A stretch of 64,000 nt of DNA. It comes from Bifidobacterium sp. GTDB lineage: Bacteria; Actinomycetota; Actinomycetes; Actinomycetales; Bifidobacteriaceae. The notes beneath the pieces were generated by a model. It ran no database searches. It was not told the DNA's origin and worked only from the letters and a program-made list of their open reading frames with translations. Made by a program: the position numbers and the translations under genes. The DNA is taken from NCBI GenBank assembly GCA_022649135.1, contig JALCNP010000012.1, positions 1 through 64,000 on the forward strand, written 5' to 3'. Below are positions 30,097 through 39,900 of the stretch, piece by piece (positions within the stretch are counted from its first letter, which is position 1; every line of letters begins with the position of its first letter).

Positions 30097-30687
30097 TCAG
30101 ACCTCCCCGCCATCGCCCTGCGCGATGAAATAGGACACATCGGTCTCCCCGTAGGAGCGGCGATCGGCGAGCGTCCACCCCTCAGGAGCGCGGGGATGGG
30201 AAGACCGGCTCGAACGTTCCAGAACGATGACGGAGCCTTCCCCCACAACCCCTCCATGAACAAGATCATTCATCAGCGACTCGCATGCGGATGTCGGCAC
30301 GGCATAGGGGGGATCGATGAACACCACGGAAAAGGCCGGACCGCAATAGGAGGAAGCGAAGCGCTCCGCACGACGCCTCAGGGCGCGGGCCGTCATGGCG
30401 CCATTCCACGACGAGGAGCGCCGGAGCACCCCCAGGGTCCGGGACAGGGCCGAAACCACGGGACCGGCATCGTCAACGCAGATAAGCTCGTCCGCCCCGC
30501 GCGACAGGGCCTCGATGCCCAGCGCGCCGGTACCCGCATAAAGATCGAGCACCCGAGAGCCGTCGAACATCCCCCGGGAGTCCAGATACGAGAACATCGC
30601 CTCCTTGGTCCGATCCGTCGTCGGTCGGGTGCCGGCGTTGACGGCAGGCAGGGACATGCCCTTGAATCGTCCGGAGATAACATGCAT
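30097..30687 (-). CDS. rsmD: 16S rRNA (guanine966-N2)-methyltransferase
   Basis: MHVISGRFKGMSLPAV...RPTTDRTKEAMFSYL...VLDLYAGTGALGIEALSRGA...VFIDPPY. Confidence 0.95.
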   Translation of the reverse strand: MHVISGRFKGMSLPAVNAGTRPTTDRTKEAMFSYLDSRGMFDGSRVLDLYAGTGALGIEALSRGADELICVDDAGPVVSALSRTLGVLRRSSSWNGAMTARALRRRAERFASSYCGPAFSVVFIDPPYAVPTSACESLMNDLVHGGVVGEGSVIVLERSSRSSHPRAPEGWTLADRRSYGETDVSYFIAQGDGGEV

Positions 30688-30732
30688 ATCCACCATTATG
30701 CCCCGGGGCTGCACAAGGCAACGAAAGCGCAC

Positions 30733-33147
30733 CTAGTCCCCGACGATCACCGACTCCCCCGCGCGCGTAAAGTCCAGAACCGCGCCCGCAAGCTGAACCT
30801 GGTGTTCCAGCCCGGGATCGGCGTCCAGCACCCCTTGGGCATCCTTGCGCGCCCGTGCGATAACGGGCGCATCCTGCACGACCCTGAGCAGCTTCAGGCT
30901 CGACTTCCCGCCCGACTGGGCATCCCCCAGAACGTCCCCGGCACCGCGCAGCTCGAGATCCGCCTGGGCTATCCGCGCCCCGTCAAGCGATCCGTGGATG
31001 ATCTCCAGTCTCTTCTCGGCGATGCTCCCCGGTTCCGCCCTGGAGACAAGAAACGCCCATGAGCGGGTACCGCCACGCCCGACACGCCCGCGAAGCTGAT
31101 GCAGCTGAGACAATCCGTAGCGATCGGCGTCAAAGACCACTATGCAGCTTGCCTGGGGGACATCGACCCCCACCTCGATCACCGTGGTCGCGACCAGGAC
31201 CGGCGTGCTTCCGTCGGCGAAGCCCGCCATCACACGCTGTTTGGTCGCATCGTCGTCTCGCCCGCTCAGAGTCGCGATCCGAATTCCCGAAAACTGGGCG
31301 AGACCGGCGAGCCTGCGGGATATCTCCATCACGGAATGAAGAGGGCGGGGCTGTTCGGCAGCGGACTCCCCCGTCTCCTCGTCGATCCGCGGAGCCGCCT
31401 CCATCCCCTCCTGGCTGTCGTCGTCCTCGTCGATTCGCGGACAGACCACATAGGCGCGTTCGCCGGCGTCGACGCGGCTGCGAATATGGCCGAACATGCG
31501 CGATATCGTGTGCGCATCGGACTCCCGCACGACGACCGTGTGTATGGGCTTGCGACCCCCTGGAAGCTCCGTGAGCATCGATATGTCCAGATCCCCGAAC
31601 CACGTCATAGCCGCCGAACGCGGGATGGGAGTCGCCGTCATCACCAGAAGATGGGGGGACCTCCGTCCTCTGTCGTGCAGGGACCCGCGCTGCTCCACGC
31701 CGAAACGGTGCTGCTCGTCAATGACGACCAAGGCAAGATTCGGCGCCTGGAATCGCGCGGAGAACGCCGCATGCGTGGCAACCACGATGCAGGGGTCGCC
31801 GCTTGCGGCCTGCGCGAAGGCCTTTCTGCGCGCGGCCAGCCTCATCCCGCCCGTGAGCAGAACGACCGGCACGCGACGACCCCGGCCGTCTCCCTCATCT
31901 CCTGGATCTGCGATCTTCCCCGCAGCGTCGGAGACATCATCGCCGCCACCGGACAAAGCACGGACGAAAGCGCGGACCGTCGCGTAATGCTGTTCGGCAA
32001 GAACCTGCGTCGGCACCACGAGTACAGCCTGGAAACCGCAGTCCACCGCCTGCAGCATCGCGGCAAGAGCCACCACCGTCTTCCCGGAGCCGACCTCTCC
32101 CTCCACAAGACGGTGCATGGGATAGGGACGGGCCATATCCTGGGCGATCTGCGACATGACTTCGCGTTGGCCCCGGGTGAGCTCGAACGGAAGCGAACGC
32201 ACGAATGCATCACGCAGGGCAGTGGCATCGCAGGAATATGCCTCGCATCCGTGAATCTGCTGACGTGTGCGCAGCACGGCCGTCTGGGAGACGAACGCCT
32301 CCTCGTAGCGCAACGTGGCCACCGCCGAGGAGAACATATCCACCGTGTGCGGATCATGGATGGCCCATATCGCCTCCCGGCGGTGAAGAAGTCCATTGGA
32401 TTCGCGAACCTCCTCGGGCAGGATGTCCGGGATCGATCCGCTGCCCTCCCGAGCATCGCTCTTCGCATCGTCATCGTTTCCGCGCTCGCCACGAGCGGCA
32501 TCGTCGAGGACGGCATCAGCAGCATATTGCGCAACCGGGGAATCCACGGCCGTCAGCATCGCGATAATCGACTCGTGGATGTGCTCACTCGATATGCGGG
32601 AATTCGCATGGTAGACGGGCCGGGGTCTGCATACCCTTGCCAAGGCGGCCTCATCCGTCGGGGCGTCGAACCTCATGCCCTCCTCCCCCTCGGCAGACGA
32701 TGGCACCGTCAGCACCTGGGGGTGGGTGAACTGGAGCTGACCGTTGAACTCACTGGGCTGCCCGGCAATCACGACATGCGCACCATTGCGCAGCTTCGAG
32801 GCCATCCATTCCACATAGGGCCGCTTATGCGAGAAGAACACGATTCTCGCCGTCCCCGAATCCGTCGATCGCGCCGCCGCGAACCGGGCGTCGTCCACAA
32901 CGGCCTCCAGGCGGTAGCCCCGCCCACTCATCGAGCTCACCCGGACATCACCCACCTGGGCTGCGAAAGCCATGTCCTCGCCGATCGTCGCCTCACGGAT
33001 CGCCCGCAGGGGGACGGGGGGAATCACACGAAAAGGATAGTACGTCATCGCTTCGCCGACGGTACGAACCCCCAACGCCTTGAAGGCACTCACACGGCGC
33101 TTATTGCTGATCAGCGACGACACCGCCGCATTCAATGAAACGCTCAT
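30733..33147 (-). CDS. recG: ATP-dependent DNA helicase RecG
   Basis: MHRLVEGEVGSGKTVVALAAM, VVIDEQHRFGVEQR, LHQLRGRVGRG. Confidence 0.96.
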   Translation of the reverse strand: MSVSLNAAVSSLISNKRRVSAFKALGVRTVGEAMTYYPFRVIPPVPLRAIREATIGEDMAFAAQVGDVRVSSMSGRGYRLEAVVDDARFAAARSTDSGTARIVFFSHKRPYVEWMASKLRNGAHVVIAGQPSEFNGQLQFTHPQVLTVPSSAEGEEGMRFDAPTDEAALARVCRPRPVYHANSRISSEHIHESIIAMLTAVDSPVAQYAADAVLDDAARGERGNDDDAKSDAREGSGSIPDILPEEVRESNGLLHRREAIWAIHDPHTVDMFSSAVATLRYEEAFVSQTAVLRTRQQIHGCEAYSCDATALRDAFVRSLPFELTRGQREVMSQIAQDMARPYPMHRLVEGEVGSGKTVVALAAMLQAVDCGFQAVLVVPTQVLAEQHYATVRAFVRALSGGGDDVSDAAGKIADPGDEGDGRGRRVPVVLLTGGMRLAARRKAFAQAASGDPCIVVATHAAFSARFQAPNLALVVIDEQHRFGVEQRGSLHDRGRRSPHLLVMTATPIPRSAAMTWFGDLDISMLTELPGGRKPIHTVVVRESDAHTISRMFGHIRSRVDAGERAYVVCPRIDEDDDSQEGMEAAPRIDEETGESAAEQPRPLHSVMEISRRLAGLAQFSGIRIATLSGRDDDATKQRVMAGFADGSTPVLVATTVIEVGVDVPQASCIVVFDADRYGLSQLHQLRGRVGRGGTRSWAFLVSRAEPGSIAEKRLEIIHGSLDGARIAQADLELRGAGDVLGDAQSGGKSSLKLLRVVQDAPVIARARKDAQGVLDADPGLEHQVQLAGAVLDFTRAGESVIVGD

Positions 33148-33221
33148 GCACTCCATCTTCCCCAAGCAGCCCGACAGAGCGAGACGCGGCGGGCGCCGCG
33201 TCGTGTCCGACGGGGAACAGC

Positions 33222-33256
33222 AAAGCCCCGAAAGCCATACGGTCTTTCGGGGCTTT
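33222..33256 (-). terminator. Terminator hairpin downstream of rpmB
   Basis: AAAGCCCCGAAAG / CTTTCGGGGCTTT, 9-nt loop. Confidence 0.8.
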
Positions 33257-33274
33257 AAGCGTTTATCTCGCTAT

Positions 33275-33469
33275 TCACGCGGCCACGCGCTGAACCTTGC
33301 CTGCCTTGAGGCATTTGGCGCACACGCTGATGCGAACGCTTTCGCCATCAACGGTGGTACGAACCGGCTGCAGGTTCGGGCGGAAGGTGCGCTTATTGCG
33401 GATATGCGAATGCGAAACGGTGAAACCGGTCTGCGGTCCCTTGCCGCACACTGCGCAACGAGCTGCCAT
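33275..33469 (-). CDS. rpmB: 50S ribosomal protein L28
   Basis: [36 protein letters not shown]. Confidence 0.97.
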   Translation of the reverse strand: MAARCAVCGKGPQTGFTVSHSHIRNKRTFRPNLQPVRTTVDGESVRISVCAKCLKAGKVQRVAA

Positions 33470-33754
33470 GATGAACTCCCTATTTGTTGACTTGCACGTC
33501 TGTTTTACGCTCGACCACGATAGATACGACGCCGAACACACAACTTCACTAATATATAGCTAAATCGGATAATCCGCAACTGCAGCGTGTATCAACGCTC
33601 ATCTTTCAGCGCAAACGCCGCCGGACACGATATATTCAGCTTATATGCCTATGGTGATTCCCATCCTAAGCTTCTAGAATCACGCTGGAGCGACTATCGT
33701 CCACACCATCACAGGATCCACGCTCATGCGCGCTGCGACGAACAGGAGGTCAGC

Positions 33755-34879
33755 ATGGATGACATCACACGAACCGATCCCGCACCGGCAACCGAGGCGA
33801 ACGGCGCCTCCGTATCCGGGCGTTCGGGAGAAGCCGACGCCAGGAGCCGCGCGGTCAGGGACACCGGTCCATCCGTTCTTTCCCTGGGTCAGATATGGGT
33901 CGACATCATGCTCGATGTCCCGGCCATTCCCCAGGCCGGGGGCTTTGCGGTCACCCGGCAGGTGACGCCGGCGATCGGAGGAAGCTACCGGGTGCTGGAT
34001 GCCGCGCGCCGCATGGGGGCCCGGTCCCGGCACGGCGGCATCATCGGCACCGGCTTCTGGGGCACCGCGATTCGCAACGCACTGCAGGAAAGCGGCATCG
34101 AGCACGTCGGACAGGACCGGCTCGACGCCGATACGGGATTCAGACTCGTATTCAACGATGGCGAACGCAAAACGTTCATCGCCACCTACGGCGCCGAAAC
34201 GCAGGGGGACGAGGAGACCTTCGCCGAGCTCGAGCCCGACGCCGGCGATGTCGTTCACATCAGCGGCAACACCCTGATGGATCATTCGGCGGCGGGAATC
34301 GACGTTTTCCTCGAGAGAAAGGGCAATGCCCCGGGGTCGCGCGACTTCACGCTGGTTCTCAACCCCACGAACTCCCTGCACCTGGTGAACGACCATCTTC
34401 TGGAGGACACGGTTCTCGCCCGGCCGCTGTGGTCATGCAACCGGCAGGAGGCGGTTACTCTGGCGGAGCGTCTCGGCGTCGACACACGCAACGACGCGGC
34501 CATGACCGTCGGGGGCGGATTCGACGAATCCATGGCGGGGCTATGCGAGGCCCTGGGCTCGGTGCTGCACGCCCCCATCGTGCTCCGCGCCGGATCGCGA
34601 GGCGCCTGGGTGCGCGAGGCGAACGCCGCCCATGCACTTCACATCCCCGGGTATCCGACGAAGCCCGTGCACACCAGATCCGCCGGCTCATGCCACACCG
34701 GTGCCCTGTGCGCGATGCTCGCCGAAGGACGTTCGCTGCAGGAGGCGACCCGCCTCGCCAACGCGGCCGCGTCCCTTGCCATCGATCACAGCGTCTCGGG
34801 GGTGCCGCAGTGCCCGGATCCGACCCAGGCGCAGGCCTTGGCGGATTCATCCGGAGACATGCCGGACGAACGCCGCTGA
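33755..34879 (+). CDS. PfkB-family carbohydrate kinase
   Basis: LSLGQIWVDIMLDVP...GGSYRVLDAARRMGA...RSAGSCHTGALCAML; AGGAGG upstream of ATG 33755. Confidence 0.85.
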   Translation: MDDITRTDPAPATEANGASVSGRSGEADARSRAVRDTGPSVLSLGQIWVDIMLDVPAIPQAGGFAVTRQVTPAIGGSYRVLDAARRMGARSRHGGIIGTGFWGTAIRNALQESGIEHVGQDRLDADTGFRLVFNDGERKTFIATYGAETQGDEETFAELEPDAGDVVHISGNTLMDHSAAGIDVFLERKGNAPGSRDFTLVLNPTNSLHLVNDHLLEDTVLARPLWSCNRQEAVTLAERLGVDTRNDAAMTVGGGFDESMAGLCEALGSVLHAPIVLRAGSRGAWVREANAAHALHIPGYPTKPVHTRSAGSCHTGALCAMLAEGRSLQEATRLANAAASLAIDHSVSGVPQCPDPTQAQALADSSGDMPDERR

Positions 34880-35090
34880 AACCTGTCATCGTCGGCTGCG
34901 CCAAGCCCTCACCTGCATCCGGGCAGCGGGCGCGCGAGGGGATACGACGTCGCCCCATCCCGAGCAACGCCGTATCCACCCCTCTGTATAGTCTCTGAGC
35001 GGTGCCATTTCATACGGGACGGACGAGGGTCTTCTCGCCCGGGCGCCCCATGAACACCTGTAGGTCATGTCTGGAGTTGCGGGGAGATGA

Positions 35091-36371
35091 TTGCCGATGA
35101 CGGATTCTTCGACACCACGCAGGCTGCTGAGCGAGGACGTCCGGGAGCACAATCTTGACCTGCTGCTCTCCCAGCTCTCCACCAGGGCGGGGGTTTCGCG
35201 ATCCTATCTTGCGCAATCGACGGGTCTGGCGCCAAGCACGATCACGCTACTGATAGACGAGCTGCAGGAGCTGGGATTGGTGACGACGCTGGACGACGTC
35301 GATTCCACGACACTGGAACCGGGACGCCGAAAACAGCTGCTGACCCTTGCAAGCAACACGTATGCGATCGCCGGAATGCAACTCACCGGCGACTGCGTGC
35401 GCGTCTCCTGCAGGTCCATCAGCGGACAGGACATCCTCGACGAGGAGCGTCCGGTTGTTTTCCAGGGCCGTTCCATCGAGGAGTTCGCGCACTACATAGC
35501 GGAGCGGATAGAGAATCTCGTGGGGATTCTCGCAACCCGCAGATTTTCGGGGCTCCCGGTCGTTGGCGTGGTGATGCCGGCACCCGTTTTCAACAATCAC
35601 CGCACAATACTTGCGGCAATTGATTTTGGATGGACCTCGACGGTCGATCTCGCGGCGCTCATCGAGCATGATCTGTCACACGACGTGAAGGTTCTGCTGT
35701 TCAACGACGCCAACTGTTCATTGTGGGCCGACTACACCCACCTCTGCATGACGTCTCCGCGTTCGTCGATGCCGGAGAACGTCCTGTACATCAAATCCGA
35801 TGTCGGCATCGGAGGCAGCGCCGTCATTCATGGCAGAATCTACAACGGATCCCACGGCATGGCCATGGAGCCCGGGCATATGCAGGTGGACCCGCACGGA
35901 ATCGCATGCAAGTGCGGACGAGTGGGCTGCCTGGTCACTCTGGCCGGTCCGGACGTGCTGATCCGCAAAGCCGCAATGACCAAGGAGGACAAGGAGCTGG
36001 GCAGGGATGCGACCCTGGCGCTGCTGTTGCGCAGGGAACGCGAGGGGGATCATGAGGCGGCGATGATTCTGGGCGGGGCCGACGATCTGATACGCACCAT
36101 GCTTATCGACATCATCACGATGTTCACCCCGGATCGCGTGATTCTGGGAGGGTACCTTGCCCGGCGGGTCGACCGTCTGTCCGACGGACTTCCACCTTTC
36201 GCGTTTTTCCCGACGGGCGCAGGGACCTCCCCCGATTCGGCCGGAATCATTCCCACGCATTATCCGACGAATGGGGCGATGACCGGCATGCTGATCAGCC
36301 TGAAGACCATGGTGCTCTCCAACGCGGCCCACATAGCCCGCAAGGAGAGATGGACGCCTTCGGTCATCTAG
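35091..36371 (+). CDS. ROK-family transcriptional regulator
   Basis: N-terminal wHTH (SRSYLAQSTGLAPSTITLLIDELQELGLV) plus ROK domain (ACKCGRVGCL zinc motif). Confidence 0.92.
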   Translation: MPMTDSSTPRRLLSEDVREHNLDLLLSQLSTRAGVSRSYLAQSTGLAPSTITLLIDELQELGLVTTLDDVDSTTLEPGRRKQLLTLASNTYAIAGMQLTGDCVRVSCRSISGQDILDEERPVVFQGRSIEEFAHYIAERIENLVGILATRRFSGLPVVGVVMPAPVFNNHRTILAAIDFGWTSTVDLAALIEHDLSHDVKVLLFNDANCSLWADYTHLCMTSPRSSMPENVLYIKSDVGIGGSAVIHGRIYNGSHGMAMEPGHMQVDPHGIACKCGRVGCLVTLAGPDVLIRKAAMTKEDKELGRDATLALLLRREREGDHEAAMILGGADDLIRTMLIDIITMFTPDRVILGGYLARRVDRLSDGLPPFAFFPTGAGTSPDSAGIIPTHYPTNGAMTGMLISLKTMVLSNAAHIARKERWTPSVI

Positions 36372-36488
36372 GGCGGCGCCGAGGGGATGCCGCTCCTGCG
36401 GGCGAAGGCGCTGAACGCCGATCGGGGGCATCCCCTCAGCTGGTCGGCGCCTCGTTGGCCTTGAGGAAATTCACGAAATCGCATGTCC

Positions 36489-38036
36489 TCACACGGTGGG
36501 TGCTTCGTGCTTCCCCATGGAGATGAGCTCGGCTTCCAGCGCGTACGCGTCGGGGTCGAAGCGCGCGCCTCCAAGAAAGCGCAGGGCTCCGCAGGGGAAC
36601 TCACTCGTGGGATGTGCGCCGAGGCCACCGTGCGAGATGAATTCGACCCAGGCTCCGTGCATTTTCTTCGCAAGCGGCTCGGATGGGTGATCGCCCAGCA
36701 CCTCTGAGACCTTCGGGGCATCGAGAAGATCAAAGAAGTAGGGGATGTCGTCGCAGTGCACCGAGCAGTTCGAGACCGCGGAGCTCTGCCCGAAATCATA
36801 GAGCCAGGTCCGATCGCCCGCTCCTGCTGCATTGCGCGCACTCGCCGCCTTGGCGATGCCGACACGGAACATGAAGATGGTGTTCAGCTGCCCGGCTATC
36901 CGATCCGGTCCGATCCTATGGATTTCCTCGATGAATTGAGCCGCGGCGCGATCCGAGATGCCGGCGGCCCGGAGCTGGTCCTCATCCTCCTCCAGCGTCG
37001 TGTCCGTGTCCATCGGGAAGGCGAACTCATTATGCGTGCTTCCCATGAGCAAAGACACCTCGCCACCCTGTCCGCTCGCATAGGCGTCGTATTCGGACTG
37101 CGTGATGACATCCCCGTCGATCGTAGGCGCATACGCGAGATTCACCGAACCGATGAAGCCGTCGTTGATGGCCTTCACCATGTCGTCGACGGAAGACAGG
37201 GATGCGGGGGCGTCGGCGATGACGTTGACGGCACGCTCATGATCGAGGATCACGTTCTGATCGACGCCCCTCCATGCCTCGGCGGTTGGTTCCACCCCGA
37301 TCACGGAGGCGAGAGATCTGCCCACCTCCTCCGCCTGCCATGCATCGGGGCCGCCGAAAGCACCCGATTCGCTGATGGCCCCGCGGAAGAGACCGGACGC
37401 CTTTCGCGATCCCAGCAGGGCAAGAGCGCTTCCACCGCCTGCGGACTGGCCGGCGATCGTCACCTTCGACGGATCGCCTCCGAACTCCTCGATGTTCTCG
37501 TTTACCCACGTCAAGGCGGCTATCTGGTCAAGAAGACCCCGGTTGAGGGGGGCATCGCGCATCCATCCGAAGCCGTCGAATCCCAGACGATAGGAAATGG
37601 AGACGGTCACTATGCCATCGGCATTGAACGAACGCCCGTTGTACCACGGCGAGGACGGGGATCCGGCGAAATATCCTCCACCGTGTATCCACACGAGTAC
37701 CGGAAGATGGGCCCTGCGGTCGCGTGGCGCCGGGGTGAACACATTGACGTTGAGAGTGCTGTCGCCGCAGATCGAAGGCTCCGGTATGGTGACCACCGGC
37801 CCGAAGGGCCGTCTCTGCGCGGTAGGCCCGTATTCCAGCGCGGGACGAACCCCGCTCCAGACAGGGAATCTTTCCGGCGCGGCGAATCGCAGGTCTCCCA
37901 CGGGAGGCGCGGCAAACGGTATGCCGAGATAGGCGGCCGAAGAGGCGTTCTGCCATCGGCCCTGAACGCTTCCACGGGTCGTTTCGACCACGGGTGCCAG
38001 TGCGGGCACATCATAATATGGTACTTGCATGACCAA
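36489..38036 (-). CDS. Type-B carboxylesterase/lipase
   Basis: LPVLVWIHGGGYFAGS, TIAGQSAGGGSALALL (GxSxG nucleophile elbow). Confidence 0.92.
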   Translation of the reverse strand: MVMQVPYYDVPALAPVVETTRGSVQGRWQNASSAAYLGIPFAAPPVGDLRFAAPERFPVWSGVRPALEYGPTAQRRPFGPVVTIPEPSICGDSTLNVNVFTPAPRDRRAHLPVLVWIHGGGYFAGSPSSPWYNGRSFNADGIVTVSISYRLGFDGFGWMRDAPLNRGLLDQIAALTWVNENIEEFGGDPSKVTIAGQSAGGGSALALLGSRKASGLFRGAISESGAFGGPDAWQAEEVGRSLASVIGVEPTAEAWRGVDQNVILDHERAVNVIADAPASLSSVDDMVKAINDGFIGSVNLAYAPTIDGDVITQSEYDAYASGQGGEVSLLMGSTHNEFAFPMDTDTTLEEDEDQLRAAGISDRAAAQFIEEIHRIGPDRIAGQLNTIFMFRVGIAKAASARNAAGAGDRTWLYDFGQSSAVSNCSVHCDDIPYFFDLLDAPKVSEVLGDHPSEPLAKKMHGAWVEFISHGGLGAHPTSEFPCGALRFLGGARFDPDAYALEAELISMGKHEAPTV

Positions 38037-38051
38037 TTCTCCTTAATGTCG

Positions 38052-39353
38052 TCATTTGACTGTTTTTATCGGTATCACGAAAAGCGTCGACAGGGCGGCG
38101 GCGATCGCGGAGTAGAAGAAAAGAACCCTGTGGTTGCCTGCGAACGCGGTGAGAAGCCCGGCGGCAATAAGAGGGGTCAGCGCCTGCGGGATGTTCGAGG
38201 CCACATTGAGAATGCCCAGGTCCTTGGCCGCGGCCCCGTTCGAAGGCAGCACATCGACCATCATGGCCATGTCCACTGCGATATAGGCCCCGTACCCCAG
38301 TCCCAGAAGACCGCCATAGACATACATGCCGGTAACCGTGCGCATGAACAGCGGAATGCAGATCGAACCGGCGATGAACAGGGTGGCGACCCCGACAAAG
38401 ACCTTTCTCCTGCCCAGTTTGTCGGAGATGCGTCCCGCAAGCAGGGTGGAAATGGTCACGGTAACCAGGCTGATGATGCTCAGTATCGAGACCACGTCGC
38501 CTGTTTTCGCCGGATTCACGCCGATGTAATCGGTGATGATATACAGCTGGTAGTTGGTGATGGCCTGATATCCGAGAATCATGAAGAACCGGCCGCCGAA
38601 CGCCCAGAAGAAATCCGGGTGCCTGCGCGGATTGACCATGAACGTTGCGAGGAACGCGGACCAGTCCATTGCAGTATGGACTTCGGTGACGCTTGATTTG
38701 TCCGGATTCGCAAGAACGAAGGCGATGCAGATGACGATGACGAGAATCCCGAAAAAGGTGTATGCGACCCCGATCCTGTTGAGCAGCTGTCCGGCGACGA
38801 TGACCCCCACCGTCCCGCCCAGGGACGAGCCCACCCCCGTGATCGCAGATGCCAGACCGCGGTTGTCGCTCTCTATTCGATCCGAGATGATGGCGGAGAG
38901 GGGGCCCTGAAAAGCGTTGAGCAGGACCTGTATGGCAACCCATGCCACCGCAATCCACAACAGTGTGTTGGCCGCCTGAATGGCAATCGTGCATATGCCG
39001 CCGCCGATGCCGCCCAGCAGTATCCATGGTGCACGACGCCCCAGTCTGGTTCGCGTCCGGTCCGAGAAGGCACCGACAATCGGCTGGACGAAAATGGTGG
39101 CAACCGCCGAAATCGAAGTGACAAAGGCCAGATTCGTGACTTTGTGCGCGGCATCGAGATTCGTCATCTGCTGCGGCAGAAGAATCGCGACCAGCCCGGC
39201 ATAGGTCATGAACAACCCCAGATATGACACACCCAGAGAAGCCAGGAGCGCTTTGCGCTTCCCTGCGGATAAAACTACGGGCGGCGGCGTGACGCCCGGA
39301 GACCGAACCGATGCCACACCCCCGTCAGCCTGTGGTGAATGACTACTGCTCAT
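38052..39353 (-). CDS. MFS transporter
   Basis: About 12 TM segments; GAFSDRTRTRLGRRAPWIL and GRISDKLGRRKVF MFS loop motifs; GGAGGAG RBS. Confidence 0.92.
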   Translation of the reverse strand: MSSSHSPQADGGVASVRSPGVTPPPVVLSAGKRKALLASLGVSYLGLFMTYAGLVAILLPQQMTNLDAAHKVTNLAFVTSISAVATIFVQPIVGAFSDRTRTRLGRRAPWILLGGIGGGICTIAIQAANTLLWIAVAWVAIQVLLNAFQGPLSAIISDRIESDNRGLASAITGVGSSLGGTVGVIVAGQLLNRIGVAYTFFGILVIVICIAFVLANPDKSSVTEVHTAMDWSAFLATFMVNPRRHPDFFWAFGGRFFMILGYQAITNYQLYIITDYIGVNPAKTGDVVSILSIISLVTVTISTLLAGRISDKLGRRKVFVGVATLFIAGSICIPLFMRTVTGMYVYGGLLGLGYGAYIAVDMAMMVDVLPSNGAAAKDLGILNVASNIPQALTPLIAAGLLTAFAGNHRVLFFYSAIAAALSTLFVIPIKTVK

Positions 39354-39425
39354 TACTCCTCCTTGAGTAATCTTCCTTGATTACGGCCTTGGCCAATACA
39401 TGTGATGTCAAGGAAGTTATCGAAG

Positions 39426-39468
39426 ATTCTATCTCGAAAACCTGTTTATTTCAACCCTTGAAATAAAC
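39426..39468 (-). promoter_or_regulatory. Predicted promoter of MFS-carboxylesterase operon with 25-bp inverted-repeat operator over the -35
   Basis: Minus strand TTGAAA - 17 bp - TAGAAT; GTTTATTTCAA-CCC-TTGAAATAAAC at 39444-39468. Confidence 0.85.
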
Positions 39469-39671
39469 TTTCGACGCATGTGCGCCCACCGTTCCCGCTA
39501 CGCTGGCACATGGAACGCAGACCCGCACACTCCCCCTGCATGCTGAAGACGATCCCGCTTCCCGGGTCGCGCGCAGACCCGGGGAACGACGACACCATTC
39601 GCCATCGGCTTCTTCGTCATGGGTGCGCCGCCCCGCGCCCCCACGACGCACCGCACGCATGGCATTCCCCG

Positions 39672-39881
39672 TCACGCCACAATTACTCCTCCCGCGTAGG
39701 TAAGGCCGTACAGGAGTTCATCGCCTTTCGTTATCCGTTCGAAGCCACGGAACGAATAAATCGTTCCGACCGTCTCATGGGAATAGACCAGCCCGTGCCC
39801 GCGAAACTCACGGGGTCCCCTGTATGGATGGTCCTCATCGCACCAGCGCAGCGCCGCACGCAGGAAAGCATAGCTGTCGCC
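39672..39881 (-). pseudogene. Possible remnant of a DUF5680-like gene (C-terminal half only)
   Basis: YAFLRAALRWCDEDHPYRGPREFRGHGLVYSHETVGTIYSFRGFERITKGDELLYGLTYAGGVI with no in-frame start outside the upstream lactonase gene. Confidence 0.4.
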
Positions 39882-39900
39882 GTCCCGTCGTTCGCCGCCT

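Noticed and set aside
31099-33138. 679-aa plus-strand ORF
   Set aside because: Antisense shadow of recG
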